Shown piece after piece: positions 1 through 11,710 of a stretch of 64,000 bases of DNA. Below the pieces are notes generated by a model, which made no database searches, was not told the origin of the DNA, and was given only the letters and a program-made list of their open reading frames with translations. The translations under genes and the position numbers were made by a program. Within the stretch, counting starts at the first letter, position 1; each line of letters opens with the position of its first letter. Location: positions 744,001-808,000 of the forward strand of contig MCGE01000002.1 of NCBI GenBank assembly GCA_002105175.1, in the 5' to 3' direction. The stretch is from Absidia repens (Eukaryota; Mucoromycota; Mucoromycetes; Mucorales; Cunninghamellaceae).

Positions 1-808
1 TTTTCGATCCGCTGAAACAATACAAAAGAACGGTGTAAGACGTTTCAAAGTAATAACATGCCATCATGCCACGTGAATAAGACTTACTTGTACAAGACAC
101 AGATTTGACCGGTTTAACAGCACCGTTGACCTATAAGAACGAGTGTGAGTAAACAATATAAGCATATATATCAGCAACGGCGAGTCTTCTGAGTAGCAAG
201 TAGCTATTCATATTAATATACCTTTTCCGAAGAATGCGAGCGAGTTTGTTGGTGTTGTTTTGGAGGTTTTTGTTGTTGAGGACGAGAAGATATATGAATA
301 TCCTCATGAGAATAAACTACGGTTGTTCTTGTTGATGTTGAATTGGATATTGTATTTGCAAGATGAGAAGAACGAGCATCAATAGGGTGATCGGTTTGTT
401 CTTGGGCGAGCATCGAGTTTATATTAGAGCTGATAGACTGCGATAAGGGAGTTGCTTCTGGCATTGTTTGTGTCATGATGGTTTGCTGTGGTTGTTGCGG
501 GGATACTGTTTTCCTTGGTGCTGGTAAAATCTGCAGATCAGCTATGTCTGTTCCCACCACGCCATAAATAGGAGTACGATGCGAAGGCTGACCGGGAAAG
601 AAGAGTGTTACTATAGAAAATAAACTAGATGAGCATATATATTGCTAAGCAACCATCCGCTTCCCTTTATTTAACACGTGTTTGTCTCCTTACCATCATT
701 GAGTGTCATTTGTTGTGTGGTTGGGTCAATATGAGCGACAGTGCCTTCAAGCTTCATACTAGAATGTAAAACTAGAGAAACACGAAAACCAATAAAAGCT
801 TCTGCCAT
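1..808 (-). CDS. EDC3: EDC3-like enhancer of mRNA decapping (5' part; gene runs off the left edge)
   Basis: EDC3 is a cytoplasmic P-body scaffold that stimulates the DCP1-DCP2 mRNA-decapping enzyme. Exons read on the minus strand: 808-694, 610-222, 130-88 and 11-1. The start at 808 opens an LSM16-type Lsm fold (MAEAFIGFRVSLVLHSSMKL, then EGTVAHIDPTTQQMTLND). Across the first intron it continues as VTLFFPGQPSHR and YGVVGTDIADLQIL, a segment typical of the EDC3 N-terminus. The following linker is rich in Q, S, T and P. The FDF and YjeF_N domains expected at the C-terminus would lie outside the window. All introns are GT-AG and phases match at every junction (1, 0 and 1). It diverges from the bHLH gene with a 270-nt shared upstream region. 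The family call is strong; the missing C-terminus prevents checking whether the gene is intact. Confidence 0.88.
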
Positions 809-1078
809 TATTCAATATAAGGATATCAAAATAAAAGAGTAGTAAATATTGAAAAAAATGAGAGGAAAAAAAGGGAAAGAAGAGTGCTGCTTGAATTTTT
901 TTTTTTTTTTTTTTCCCTCACCGAAACCGAGACTGGCGTCACTCAAATATGGAACAGGCGGCGGTCGTTCAAATCTACTTTTTTTTTACTCTTGGGGGGA
1001 AGTGGCCAATCAAAGAAACCTTTTTTCTCCTATTCTCTCGTACTTTACCTTCCTAAGTGGGTGTGTTTTTAATACTTC
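809..1078. promoter_or_regulatory. Shared divergent upstream region of EDC3 and the bHLH gene
   Basis: This 270-nt gap separates two start codons facing away from each other, so it must contain both promoters and 5' leaders. It holds an A-rich block followed by a run of T (about 896-914) and a second T-run near 980. No clear TATA box was recognised. Confidence 0.5.
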
Positions 1079-3353
1079 ATGATGGATTTTAGCTCGTTTG
1101 ATCTCGATAATACTAAAGACCAACAATCTATACAACATCCGTATTCTAATGATACTGAAAACTTCGACCAAGATGCTTCTGACTTTTTTGCGTTTATCGA
1201 CCCGACAAACTTCCATTCAACAGCAACTGGACTTGATCAACAGCAGCAGCAGCAACAACATGCCCCGCCACCTATGGATAATCAACTTCAATCTACTCAT
1301 GACTCGCAATCTTCAACACACATCATGTCTGGCGGATCGAACTTACAAAATGACACCCAAAATCCAATAAGAAACAACAATAGCAGTTATCCGTTAATGT
1401 CTCCTATGCAAATGAATGTTAATGAATATCAAACGCCTTTGCAACAACCTATGGTTACAGACTATCCAGAAGACGAGGTAAATGATAGTTTATTGCATGA
1501 AAAAATATAGTATTATATGATATGGTATTGGTATGGAAACATCATTAATTAGTCATATCAATTATTTTTTACAGGAATTTTTTACGCCATTAATCTCCCC
1601 AGCTATTCCACCAAATTACTACACCAATCTACGAAGCGATACCAATTTCTCACCATTAACATCACCTGCCTTGGGACCCCAACAACATCCATCAATGAAC
1701 CATCATTATCATCTTCAGCAGCAACAGCAACAGCAACAGCAACAACATAATGGCTACTCAACTACGAATTATTTTTCGACAGGCAACACTTCCCAGGATG
1801 GACAATCATCAGAAGAACTTCAAGAACGACTGGCTATGATTGAACGGCAACAGCAACAGCTTCGATCTCATATGCAACAATCATCATCATCACCTTCATC
1901 AACATCATCTCCAGCCATTGCGGTAACTGCATCTCCCTTATCCTCATCCTCATCACCTATTCATAAATCGACCTCATCAGCAACATCAGCCTATGGAAAT
2001 TCATTATCTGTCAATGCTTCGAATCCCTCGGTCACTAAACCAAAACAGCAAACTTTACGTCACAAAATTGCCATGTCAAGTCCACAGTTCAACCCAATAG
2101 CTCATAGTCAATCACCCAGAATGCATCCATCAAATCACACTCATCACAATCATCCAGTGGCCGGAAATTCATCGACCATTGGTTATCAAAATACACACAC
2201 CACCATATCACCTGCTACTCCGTCATTGCTCATGAAATTAGGAAATGGATTGCACCAGAGCACCAACACTAGTAATAGCAGCAATACTACCAGTCCTGCC
2301 ACCCTACCAATGAAACCCTCCCATGACTCAATTATAGACAGCATGATGAGCCTTCCAGACGCCATACTACCCCCATCGAATACTGCAAGCAAAAAGAAGC
2401 CTCTCAAGAAAGCAACAATCAGTTCTACCATCACATCAACATCCACAACTAAAAGGCGACGTATCTCTTATCCAAGATCAGCATTCACTCCACCTGCACT
2501 TTTACCAAGTTCATCAGCGACATCATCTTATCATCATCAACATCAGCATTCCGACAATCACGACATGGCAACTTTTGATCAGGGCATTGCGGCTCTTGTG
2601 TCACCAGCTGCGCTTCGACCACACATTCCTACCACTTCTTCCTCAACTTTGATGTCTCCCAATACTGGTGGCGGTGGCGGTGGGGGGCTCACATCCTCTC
2701 CTCGTGCGTTGAAACCACTGATTTCACCTTCACTTCAGCCCAACGGCAAACGACTCTCCTCCATTGACGAACATGAAGCTGCAGCGATTTTAGCTTCCAA
2801 AAGCAACTACCAGACATTACGTGAAGGACGGGCGAAAAGTCTAGGCATTGATTTCAATACCAACATTCAATCTGGGATGGAAAATCGAAGGTCGGCACAC
2901 AAGGCAGCAGAACAACGGCGACGGGATACACTCAAACAAAACTTTGATGCGTTACGAATGGAATTACTGGATGCCCTTATACGGGAAGATGAAGAGGATG
3001 ACAACAAGATGGAAGAAGGAGAAGAAGAAGAAGAAGAGGGGGATGGTGAGACTGGTGGTGACAAGCAAGTATTGGCCACGTCAAGATTGGAACGGGAAAA
3101 GAAGGTCAAGCAGATGAGCAAGGTGGTCCTCTTACAACATTCTTATGAATATATGTTACGGCTGAAATCCGAGAACCAGACCAAGGATGCCAAATTGGAC
3201 AAAATGACCAAGGAAATCCGACTGTTGCGTACACAATGTGGCATGGAGCCTATCACCGAAGAAGAACGTCAAGCGGAAGCCGAGGAAAAACGAATGGAAA
3301 AGGAAAAGCGATTGGCTCGGCTGAAACGATTGGAAGATATGGTGGACACTTGA
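1079..3353 (+). CDS. bHLH-leucine-zipper-type transcription factor with polyQ tracts
   Basis: Nuclear DNA-binding regulator of 725 aa, made from exons 1079-1477 and 1575-3353 (phase-0 GT-AG intron). Two ATGs overlap at the start (1079 and 1082). The N-terminal 560 residues are disordered and Q/S/H/P-rich, with polyQ near 1239-1260 and 1717-1745. The basic region at about residues 569-584 (NRRSAHKAAEQRRR) has the H-E-R triad (H575, E579, R583) that in class B bHLH proteins specifies CACGTG-type E-boxes. Helix 1 is followed by an unusually long, very acidic loop (EDEEDD...EEEEEE) before helix 2 (VKQMSKVVLLQHSYEYMLRL) and a coiled coil to residue 725. The overall pattern resembles fungal Pho4/Max-like regulators; the exact orthologue is not clear. 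A poly(A)-type signal AATAAA lies at 3470. Confidence 0.85.
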
Positions 3354-4021
3354 TTGCCTGGCTTAGTTGTAGTTTATTTAGTATTGTTTATGCACTAGTT
3401 TATTTGTTGTTGTACATTATATAGTTTATTTATTGTATTTTTTTTTTATTTTGTCATGTTACTTTATCAAATAAAAAATCGTCATCCCATCTTTACTTAC
3501 TATCATTTGTATGTCTTTTACATCTTGTATGTATTAAATAGTGTCTTTTTTTTTTTGATGATCTGTAAGCTTCATTCAATCACCAGTATTTTCAGTCTCA
3601 TGTTTACATTAGTGTCATTATGGGATTTGAGTGTGTGTTACTTCATTGCAATATAAGTCTTTTAGGGTGGTGACCAATTTTTTTTTCAGCACTGCGTCAT
3701 TTTTAGTCGTCAATTACCTGATAAATAATTTTGAGGCTTTTTACTATCCACTTTATTATATGGTGAAGAGGAACCTGGTTTTGGTTATTTTGTTTGTGAC
3801 ATTGTTATACATGATTCACTGGGGTGCTTGGTTTGGGTTGAATTTTTTTTTATTCTATAATCTTGACAAAAAACCATGCTGGGAACGACACATTTTAAAA
3901 TGCCGCCATTTTTTATGAGTGCATCCTCGCCATTTTTCTCCTTTCTTCTTTCACTTTTTTATTTTATTTATTATTTTTATTGCTTATACCCTTCTGTTTA
4001 TTCATACACTATATATCAACA
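3354..4021. other. Intergenic: 3' UTR of bHLH gene and promoter of kinase gene
   Basis: T-rich 668-nt stretch with an AATAAA signal soon after the bHLH stop. The last 100 nt before the kinase start are strongly pyrimidine-rich. Short ORFs here are low-complexity and look non-coding. Confidence 0.5.
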
Positions 4022-5746
4022 ATGGGATTTTTTTGCTCCATGTTCCACTCAAATACAAAGCATTCAAAGATAGCGAATCACCGACCAGTACCAGCAGCAG
4101 CGGACAAAGCATACAACAGCAAAGAAAACTCGACCAATTCCAGTCGTCCAATTCAACAACAACAACAACAACAACAAGTCTCAAGTCAGATACCACCACC
4201 TACAACTAATAAAACCAGAGAACATACAACAGCACAGGCGGCGTCGGGATCGCGACGATTCCAAATGGATGAAGACGGAACACACACTCATCACCTATCT
4301 ATGCCGGCACCCGGTCGGCTTACTGGCCTTGTGGATGGACTATTACATGGTGAAAATCCGTTTCGTATTCATTGGGGTGACAAGAAACAACACTCAGATG
4401 ATTCTGGAGGACAATCTTGTCTTGATCCTGCTTTACAAGAAGAACGGGCGGCGGTGGATGCTACTTTACAAAGGGTCCCTTCCAATTCATCATTTGCCCA
4501 CAAATGGGGTGCTTGCCAGGAGGTGATTGGTCGTGGTGCTTTTGGTGTAGTAAGGGTAGCTCATAAAAAAGATACTTCTTCACCAAATTCAAAAGAACAA
4601 TTGTTTGCGGTCAAGGTAAACGAAAAAAAAAAAAAAAAAAAGATGATCGCTATCCATCATGTGTAACGCTAACTATTTTGTTGCTCTTATAATAATGTTG
4701 CTTTTTAGGAATTTCGAAAACGAAGCTCTGAATCAACAAAAGGCTATGTCAAGCGTCTTACTTCGGAATTTTGTATTGCGTCCACTCTTCATCAAACCAA
4801 TGTGATTGAAACTCTTGATCTGCTGCCATTGAATGATAATTCCTCTTTGTACTGCCAAGTGATGGGGTACTGTGATGGTGGTGACCTTTTCAATCTTATC
4901 TATGACTGCTCCTATACTGGTCTTGAAATAGCTGAAGCGAATTGCTTTTTCAAACAATTGATTCGTGGGGTGCATTATCTTCATAGTATGGGAATTGCTC
5001 ACCGTGATCTCAAACCAGGTAAACTACAGGTGGAGGAGATTGAAATCAAACCAAACTAACTTCTTTGTCATCCATCAATTTTTTTTCTTAATATTTTTGT
5101 AGAAAACCTCCTTCTCACAGCAACAGGATGTCTCAAGATTAGTGATTTTGGATCAGCCGAATGCTTTAGTGTGGTGTGGGAACAACCAGATAGTCAAGGA
5201 CAACCAGTGATTTATAAAAGTCATGGTCTCGTGGGCTCTGAACCTTACATAGCACCCGAACAATTCCTTCAAGACGAATATGATGCGCGGCGAGTGGATG
5301 TGTGGAGCTGCGGGGTTATATATGTGGCAATGCGGACTGGTAGTCATTTGTGGCACGTTGCAAAACAAGGGGAAGATGAAGCATATGACCGATACCTCAA
5401 GTTTAGACGCCTTGTGGAAGACGAACGAGAAAACGCTAGAAAGGAACGATCTCTCCGACGACAACAATTACAGCAACAAAAACTACATTCTGATGTCTCT
5501 TCTGAAGGTGCTGCTTCTGAGTCGTCGTTATCGCAATTGGAAAGGGAAATCAGCATACTCAAGGCGAAACAAGTCATCAAGAAAAAGGCAAAGGAAGGTG
5601 GCTATGACCTATTGAGCGACTTGGATTTTGAATCAAAAAAACTTATCTATAAATTATTAGATCCGTCAGGTGACAAGCGGATACTCACAACAGAAATACT
5701 CACGAAAGAATGGTTTGCCAATATCAAAGCATGTCAAGTAGAATAG
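4022..5746 (+). CDS. HAL4/HAL5-family serine/threonine protein kinase
   Basis: Predicted 515-aa kinase of the fungal HAL/NPR-type family, whose yeast members stabilise nutrient and potassium transporters at the plasma membrane. Exons: 4022-4615, 4709-5018 and 5103-5746. The G-loop GRGAFG is at about 170, the VAIK-type lysine (FAVK) at 198, and the family-typical EFRKR and KRLTSEFCIASTLHQTNVIE follow. The catalytic HRDLKPEN has its Asp at 298, split by the second intron; DFGSAE starts at 316 and the APE motif is present. A basic coiled-coil insert of roughly 70-80 residues (VEDERENARKERSLRRQQ onward) lies between subdomains X and XI. I chose the ATG at 4022 because its context is good and it gives MGFFCS, an N-myristoylation plus palmitoylation-like start; an in-frame ATG at 3980 would bury that signal. 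The family call is firm; membrane anchoring is inferred. Confidence 0.85.
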
Positions 5747-7324
5747 TTATAGCATTACCCTACTCCTTTATTACTTTATCTTTTTTACACTAGTTTACTC
5801 CCCTTTTTATGTATATCTTTTTTTACACTACGCTCGCATCCTCCCACACATTTTCTATACTTTTATTTAGTGATATTGTCTCATATGTTATACTTACAAA
5901 ACCAAATAAAATATATCATTTTAATATGTACTTCACTATGTACTTTACTTCTTGACTGCCATTATACGTGATAATGAGAATTTTATTTTTTACTTCAAAC
6001 ATTACATGGAATTCAAACACCGCAGCAGCGATGTTGATCGACCTGCAACCCTGCTTTTTCAGAAAATAATATAAAAAAACAGTTGCACAAATGATGATGA
6101 TGGCATACTTTTCAGAGTAAAGAAGTCCTCCTCTTATTGATGATTTGGAAGATGACTGTTCGGGGTCTTGCCTTTTTCTTGGTAAGGGACAGATGCAGAA
6201 AAACAAAAAATGATGACACTCCACAATACTGGGGATTTATTTTAAATACCGCTCGAGTCGAGTACCTCGAGGGAAAGAATGTTTGACTCGGCGCTAGTCA
6301 ACGTTCTCCGAGTTGCACAAATTAAAAGAACACTTTTTAATATGAATGGAAAGCGAAGGAAGAATGAATTATGATTATATTATAAAGCGAAGGATATTCA
6401 AACTTAGACTATGTTCATCTACGGTCATTGATGCCTTTCCTCTTTTATTATTATTAATTGTGTTGTTTTTACCAAAAATGAACTACTTTGATACATACAG
6501 TATCATCTTTGTAAATCATAAACTCTAAAAAAAGAAAGTCCATCTTTTATGCAAGGCTTGTTTTTCTATTTGACTTCTTTGATGTTATGTCATTGATGAA
6601 AATGGGAATGATTGGCTGGCCATTGGGCACTAAAAAATCACTTTTTGGAAAAAAAAAAAAAAAGCTGTGACTTGTGTACTCCATTTTATTACGCTAAACG
6701 ATTTTCCCCTTTACTTTTTTTGCCTCTTGCTCTCTCTTTTTTTTTTTTCCTCTTCTTCCATTTTCCTTTCATAGCCTCATCTTGTCCCCTCGATACACAT
6801 TCTTCTTTGCGATCCCTTACATACACACCCTTGTATATTTCGATATCCTCCATTCACCTCTTTGTTTGTATATAGTAAGGTCACTCCTTTTTGTTTCACT
6901 GGCATTGAAAAAATAGCGTTAATTCAGAAAAAAAGAAACTTGCAGAAAATTGAAATATAGCACTATGACTATTCTTTCGCTTCTGTTCTTCTCCTTTGCT
7001 GTTTTATCGTTGAATATATGAATATTATAGACTCACCCTCTTTCTGGCCTATTCTTTCTTAGATACCTCTCATTTAAATCTCTTCCCCTTTTTCACACAA
7101 CTGCTGAACACTCAAAACGCTCATCCTATTACACTCTTGCTTCTTGTGAATGTAAGTTGACTTTATCATAGGAAAAGGACCTTTTACAAAAAAAAAAAAA
7201 AAAAAAAAAAAAAAAGGAGGGGTTGAGAGGAAGGGTGCTTACACGGACAAGGAGTTTAAAGACTAATCCGACATTTTACCAATAATTACTTCTTGTAGCT
7301 TGGACCAAACGAACCATACCCATA
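5747..7324. other. Long intergenic region between kinase and FYR-domain gene
   Basis: About 1.6 kb with no supportable gene. Contents: the kinase 3' UTR (AATAAA near 5905), an imperfect hairpin at 6277-6307 (GAATGTTTGACT against AGTCAACGTTC), pyrimidine-rich leader-like DNA around 6710-6790 and 7060-7130, and a poly(A) run at about 7189-7215. Small ORFs at 6346 and 6612 are low-complexity. Confidence 0.45.
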
Positions 7325-9892
7325 ATGGAACCATCTTCTACTTCCCCACCACCTTCTTCCACTGAAGCAGTAGGTGTCCCTGAAGAAAAATACAATCTTG
7401 TGAAAAAACGTTTGAAGGAAATGACGGATGTAAGTCAGAAAAGGAAATGGAATGATTTGTATATAGAGATGTGGTATTAATGCCTTGAATGGTATTTATT
7501 CATTTTATAATAGAAAAACGAATCCCTTACCACTGATCTCAATCAAGCGAAGAAAAGGTTACGGCGTCTGGCTCATGAAAAGAAGTAAGTTTTTTTTGTG
7601 AAAGTGATGTAGATTATTATGGCTCATATTCAAATCTTATATCATTATAGCATACTACTGGAAAGGATTTGCCAACACAACGAAAATGACAACGTTCCTA
7701 ATATCGATATCGAAGACGAATCAATGATCAACAATGAAATCAATGAAGGTCATCATCTTCCATCTCTCACTGATGACACCGCACTCATTCCACAGCATGA
7801 ATCATCAAAAAAGGATCTACATCTTCTGACCGATGACGAATCACGACTATTACAACCTTCATCCATGCCTCCTCTATCCGCTACTTTACATCCATCTCCT
7901 AGTGATGACCATATGAAAGGCCACAAATCGATATACTATCAAGAAAAACCTCCAGATAAGCAACACCTCGATCAATTGTCCACACCTCACACCCCTGTGC
8001 CCTCCAACTTACGGAAAGATCCGAACCTTCCTACTCTACCTTCAGCAATATTGAAACACCCAATACCTCTTCCTCACCACCAATCACAACATCTTCAACA
8101 CAATCCTCATCCCCATCATCATAACCCTTATCATCACCCATCTTCCAGTCTATCACCTCCCAACAACAACGGATCAACGGCATTCATCAGCTGCGCTGAC
8201 TATAATTCACATACAAAGCAACCGCCTATGGAAGGGACTCCGGCAGTATCATCACCTACTGTATCATCCATCTCGTCTTCTACATCGTCGTCATCGCCTT
8301 CTTCAATAAACGATACCATCAACAATAATAACAACAGCAACAACAGTAGCGGCAGCACTGGACATCACAATCCTCGCCCCATTCATCATCAACGCCAGCA
8401 TCATCATCATCAGCAGCAGCAGCAGCGTCACTCACCATTAGAATCTGGAAGAAATTGCACCATGGTACCTTCCTCTCGACCCAAGCGGATGCGTCGTGGA
8501 AATCAAGAACCAAAAATGCGCCGCGTTCAGCCGTTGGATCGTGATTCGACATCTGGTGAATATATTCTTCCTGCCCGTGTTGGTATCTTGACTGTGCATT
8601 CACTTGGTCGTGTGGTACCTTTAACAACATATCACAATGATCGATATATCTGGCCTCCAGGCTTCAAAGTTAGTCGGTAAGTAAGACAATATATATATAA
8701 AATTGTTTTTACATCACTTAACTGTTTTTTTGTATTCTTCAGCACTTACCTTAGCATGGTCAACGCTGAACAAAACACGGTTTATACTTGTACTGTAGAA
8801 GAAAATGGTGAACAAGGCCCAAGGGTAAAACTTACCACACACTCCAAAAAAAAAAAAAAAAAAAAGGAAAGACAGGGAAGCTAAAGATTTGCTTTTTTGT
8901 TTTCAAATAGTTCCGTGTCATTGCTGAGGACTCCCCTGATCAACCAATTATCGCAAATTCTGCTACTGGTGTTTGGACTGCTATTGTGAAACGTGCCAAT
9001 GAGATTAGAAATAGAGAACATTCGAACTCTGGTAAGAGTGAAAGAGGAAAACAAACAATGCAAATGTTGGATGACGGTATTAATATGTATATATTGTTTA
9101 GCTTCGGGACCTGATTATTATGGATTTACGCACGCAACAATCGCAAAGATGATCCAAGATTTACCTGGTGCTGATCAATGTTTGAACTATGTTTGGCAAA
9201 AATTTGGGGTAATGCATCAACGAACTGCTGCTGGTGTCGCTGCTGCTGCACAAAAGAAATTGGCTAATTTGGAAATCATGGGCTCTGCCAACAAACGTGC
9301 CCCTCCTCCAGCTGGTGAAGGGTTTATGCTCAACAACAACAAAGATGAATTAATGGTGTTGAATGGCACATCAACATCGGCAACAACGATGGCTATTGAT
9401 TTGGCACCAAGTACCATTGACTCTGCTATGAAGGTCAAGGATGAACCGTCAATGGAATCATTACCGTTAACAACATCACAACCCATTGGAACACCATCGA
9501 GGCCTTCCATTTCTCCACCTCCTTTACCACTACCGTCTACAACTGCATCGTCAGGACCTAGTTTGTTGACTGCTTCAAACAATCTATCCCCTCACCAAAA
9601 TTCTTCATCTTCTATCCTTCCGTCTTTAGCCACCATGACGAGTACAGCGGCAGCGGCAGCGGCGGCTGTCGACATTCAACAAAATGAAATTCTCAACACA
9701 GCTGCTCCTCCCTCAACTGCCATCACCACCGCTCCTTCATCATCATCGTTATCACCATCATCATCCTCTACTGCTACTGTCAACTCCAACATACAATCTA
9801 CTTCATTGCAACATCATTCTCTTCAACGTCATCATTATCATTCCACAACTACACCTTCTGACATAACTGCATGGCCGACTCTTAGTCGATGA
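7325..9892 (+). CDS. TBRG1-like chromatin protein with FYRN and FYRC domains
   Basis: Predicted nuclear protein of 731 aa. Exons: 7325-7429, 7514-7584, 7651-8676, 8743-8824, 8911-9031 and 9102-9892; phases agree throughout. The N-terminus is a coiled coil (EKYNLVKKRLKEMTD, then a second KR-rich helix ending HEKNILLERICQ) like that of animal TBRG1 and INO80E. Residues of about 70-370 are disordered, rich in S, P, H and N. The FYRN half follows MRRVQPLDRD with ILTVHSLGRV and YIWPPGFKVSRTYLSM. The FYRC half has FRVIAEDSPDQPIIANSA, GPDYYGFTHATIAKMIQDLP and CLNYVWQKF. FYR domains occur in MLL-type and TBRG1 chromatin factors. The C-terminus is S/T/A/P-rich with a polyalanine stretch. The domain call is strong; orthology to TBRG1 is inferred from the coil-FYRN-FYRC order. 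Confidence 0.82.
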
Positions 9893-10259
9893 TTTTCGCT
9901 TTGTTAGTTTTACATTTACTATTATTTATTATTTTTACTAGTTTTACCTTACATATTACATACACTCTTTGTTTATTACTATTATATCTATTGATTCTAT
10001 GTGTGTTTATATGTTGTTGTTGTTGTTGTGCTATTTTACCAATAATAAAAAAACACCTACGAAAAATTAGAATATCATAGTTGGTTTGGATTGTCGGGTA
10101 TACAAGCGGGCGATCATATCTCTTAAAAGGCATCTTCTGTATTCCATTTTGCGTTATTTTTTCTTTTCTTTTTTTTTAACTCCCGTGTCACTTGCTTTTT
10201 TTATCCTTTTCTTACCATCTTTGTTCCCCTTTTCTCCCCGCTCCTCATTTCGTTACAGC

Positions 10260-10324
<65 letters not shown>

Positions 10325-10401
10325 CTTATTCTTTTTTACACAGCTTGCTCTCTCTCTCTCTCCTCTCTCTTACACACATACTCATTCACTCTGATACAAT
10401 C
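9893..10401. other. Intergenic with a very long poly(T) tract before the dioxygenase gene
   Basis: Contains the 3' UTR of the FYR gene and, at 10262-10322, an uninterrupted run of 61 T. A CT-repeat (about 10350-10372) follows within the probable 5' leader of the dioxygenase gene. No gene seen. Confidence 0.6.
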
Positions 10402-11008
10402 ATGGCCATTTTTGCTGCTGATCAAGAATCGATTATTGATACTGTATACGATGCTCCTTCTGAACCGGTCGTCGATGGACAAAGCAATCAAGATCTCGAA
10501 GACGAAATCAAAGAATGGCATTTCCACATTTACTTCTTCCAGGACAATAATGAACATAAGCAGGCCGCTTTGACGCTTCGTAACCGGGTGTTGTCTCTTA
10601 TCAAGGATGGGTTTTTCAAGGTGGTGCCTCTTTACCGGGTGAATTATCAGCCAATTGGACCGCATCCTGTTGGTAAGACTAAAACATATAGAGATAGTAG
10701 TGGGTGTCATGTGTGCGTATTTGTGTATTTAATTTTTTTTTCTTTCTGTTTTTGCTTATATATCAAAAGGCAGTTATGAAGTATGGTGTCCTACGGAACA
10801 CTTTGCAAGGGCATTCTCATTTTTTACATTAAATCGTGGCGAATTATCAATTTTGATCCATCCTTTGACGACGTTGCCTTTGGTAGACCATTCCTCTCGG
10901 GCGGTTTGGCTTGGTCCTTCATTTCCTTTGGACTATTCAGCATTATCGGAGGTGGAAGAGCAGCCGTTAGGACAGTATCCGAAACTGAAACTTGGTTATA
11001 GCAAATAG
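10402..11008 (+). CDS. DOPA 4,5-dioxygenase family protein
   Basis: Small cytosolic enzyme of 169 aa in two exons, 10402-10672 and 10770-11008 (phase-1 GT-AG intron). The family carries out extradiol cleavage of catechols such as DOPA in fungal and plant pigment chemistry. Diagnostic stretches are all present: IKEWHFHIYFFQDN (paired metal-binding-type histidines), LRNRVLSLIKDGFFKVVPLY, the PIGPHPVGSYEVW block spanning the intron, FTLNRGELSILIHPLT and RAVWLGPSFPLDYSALS. Length is typical of the short fungal members. The physiological substrate cannot be told from sequence; many members annotated this way are uncharacterised. AATAAA-like signals occur at about 11058 and 11094. Confidence 0.87.
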
Positions 11009-11700
11009 GCTAGTTTATATTATTTGAATTTTTATTTCGTTTTGTGAAAAACTCTATCAATAAATCGATATCACTTTTACTCTTACCAATGAACAATAAA
11101 AGACAATACGTGCTGTGTAGTTACTTGACCTTTTAGGAATGGAAAAAAGAAAGACATGTTGATTGATAGGAATAGATTAGGTATTGGGTATGGAAATATT
11201 TTAGTTTTTAAACTATTCGTGAGGTAAAACAAGAGAGTTAGCAATTCTACGATTAGTGGAAGGCTATTCTATGGTAAAGCGAAAGGAAGAGGACACAACT
11301 ATACTAAACTGGAAGGATGAGATTTAATAAGTAATGTGGCAAACTTTGTCGCATCATATTGAAGTGACGAGGGTGTGAACGATGATATAGTGGCAGTGGC
11401 GTTAAGAAAAGGGAGTTGCTATACTACCAATGATGTTTAGAGGTGGTTATCTTAATAGAGAGTGAACTACCATGCCGCAGTGATCGATATGTGTTGGTCA
11501 CTGGAAAAAAAACCAAGACAGAGCAGCCATGTTTCCCGATGGTTTTCATGGAAGATAAATCTAAGGTTGAAGAAACTTCCATGGAAAATAGAAAACTACC
11601 ATGCTGATGATGTTGTATAGGGTTAATGTGATAAAAAAGCAAATTTGAAAGTGGGGTTATCTTTTTTGAAACGGAAAAAGAATTCGTTCATGAGTGGTCG
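11009..11700. other. Intergenic, no gene recognised
   Basis: Downstream region of the dioxygenase gene leading into repeat copy A. Only short, non-conserved ORFs on both strands. Confidence 0.4.
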
Positions 11701-11710
11701 CCAAATCTTT

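Noticed and set aside
6277..6307. Imperfect hairpin between kinase and FYR genes as an RNA gene
   Set aside because: The stem has a bulge and mismatch and no flanking promoter or conservation evidence; noted only as local structure.
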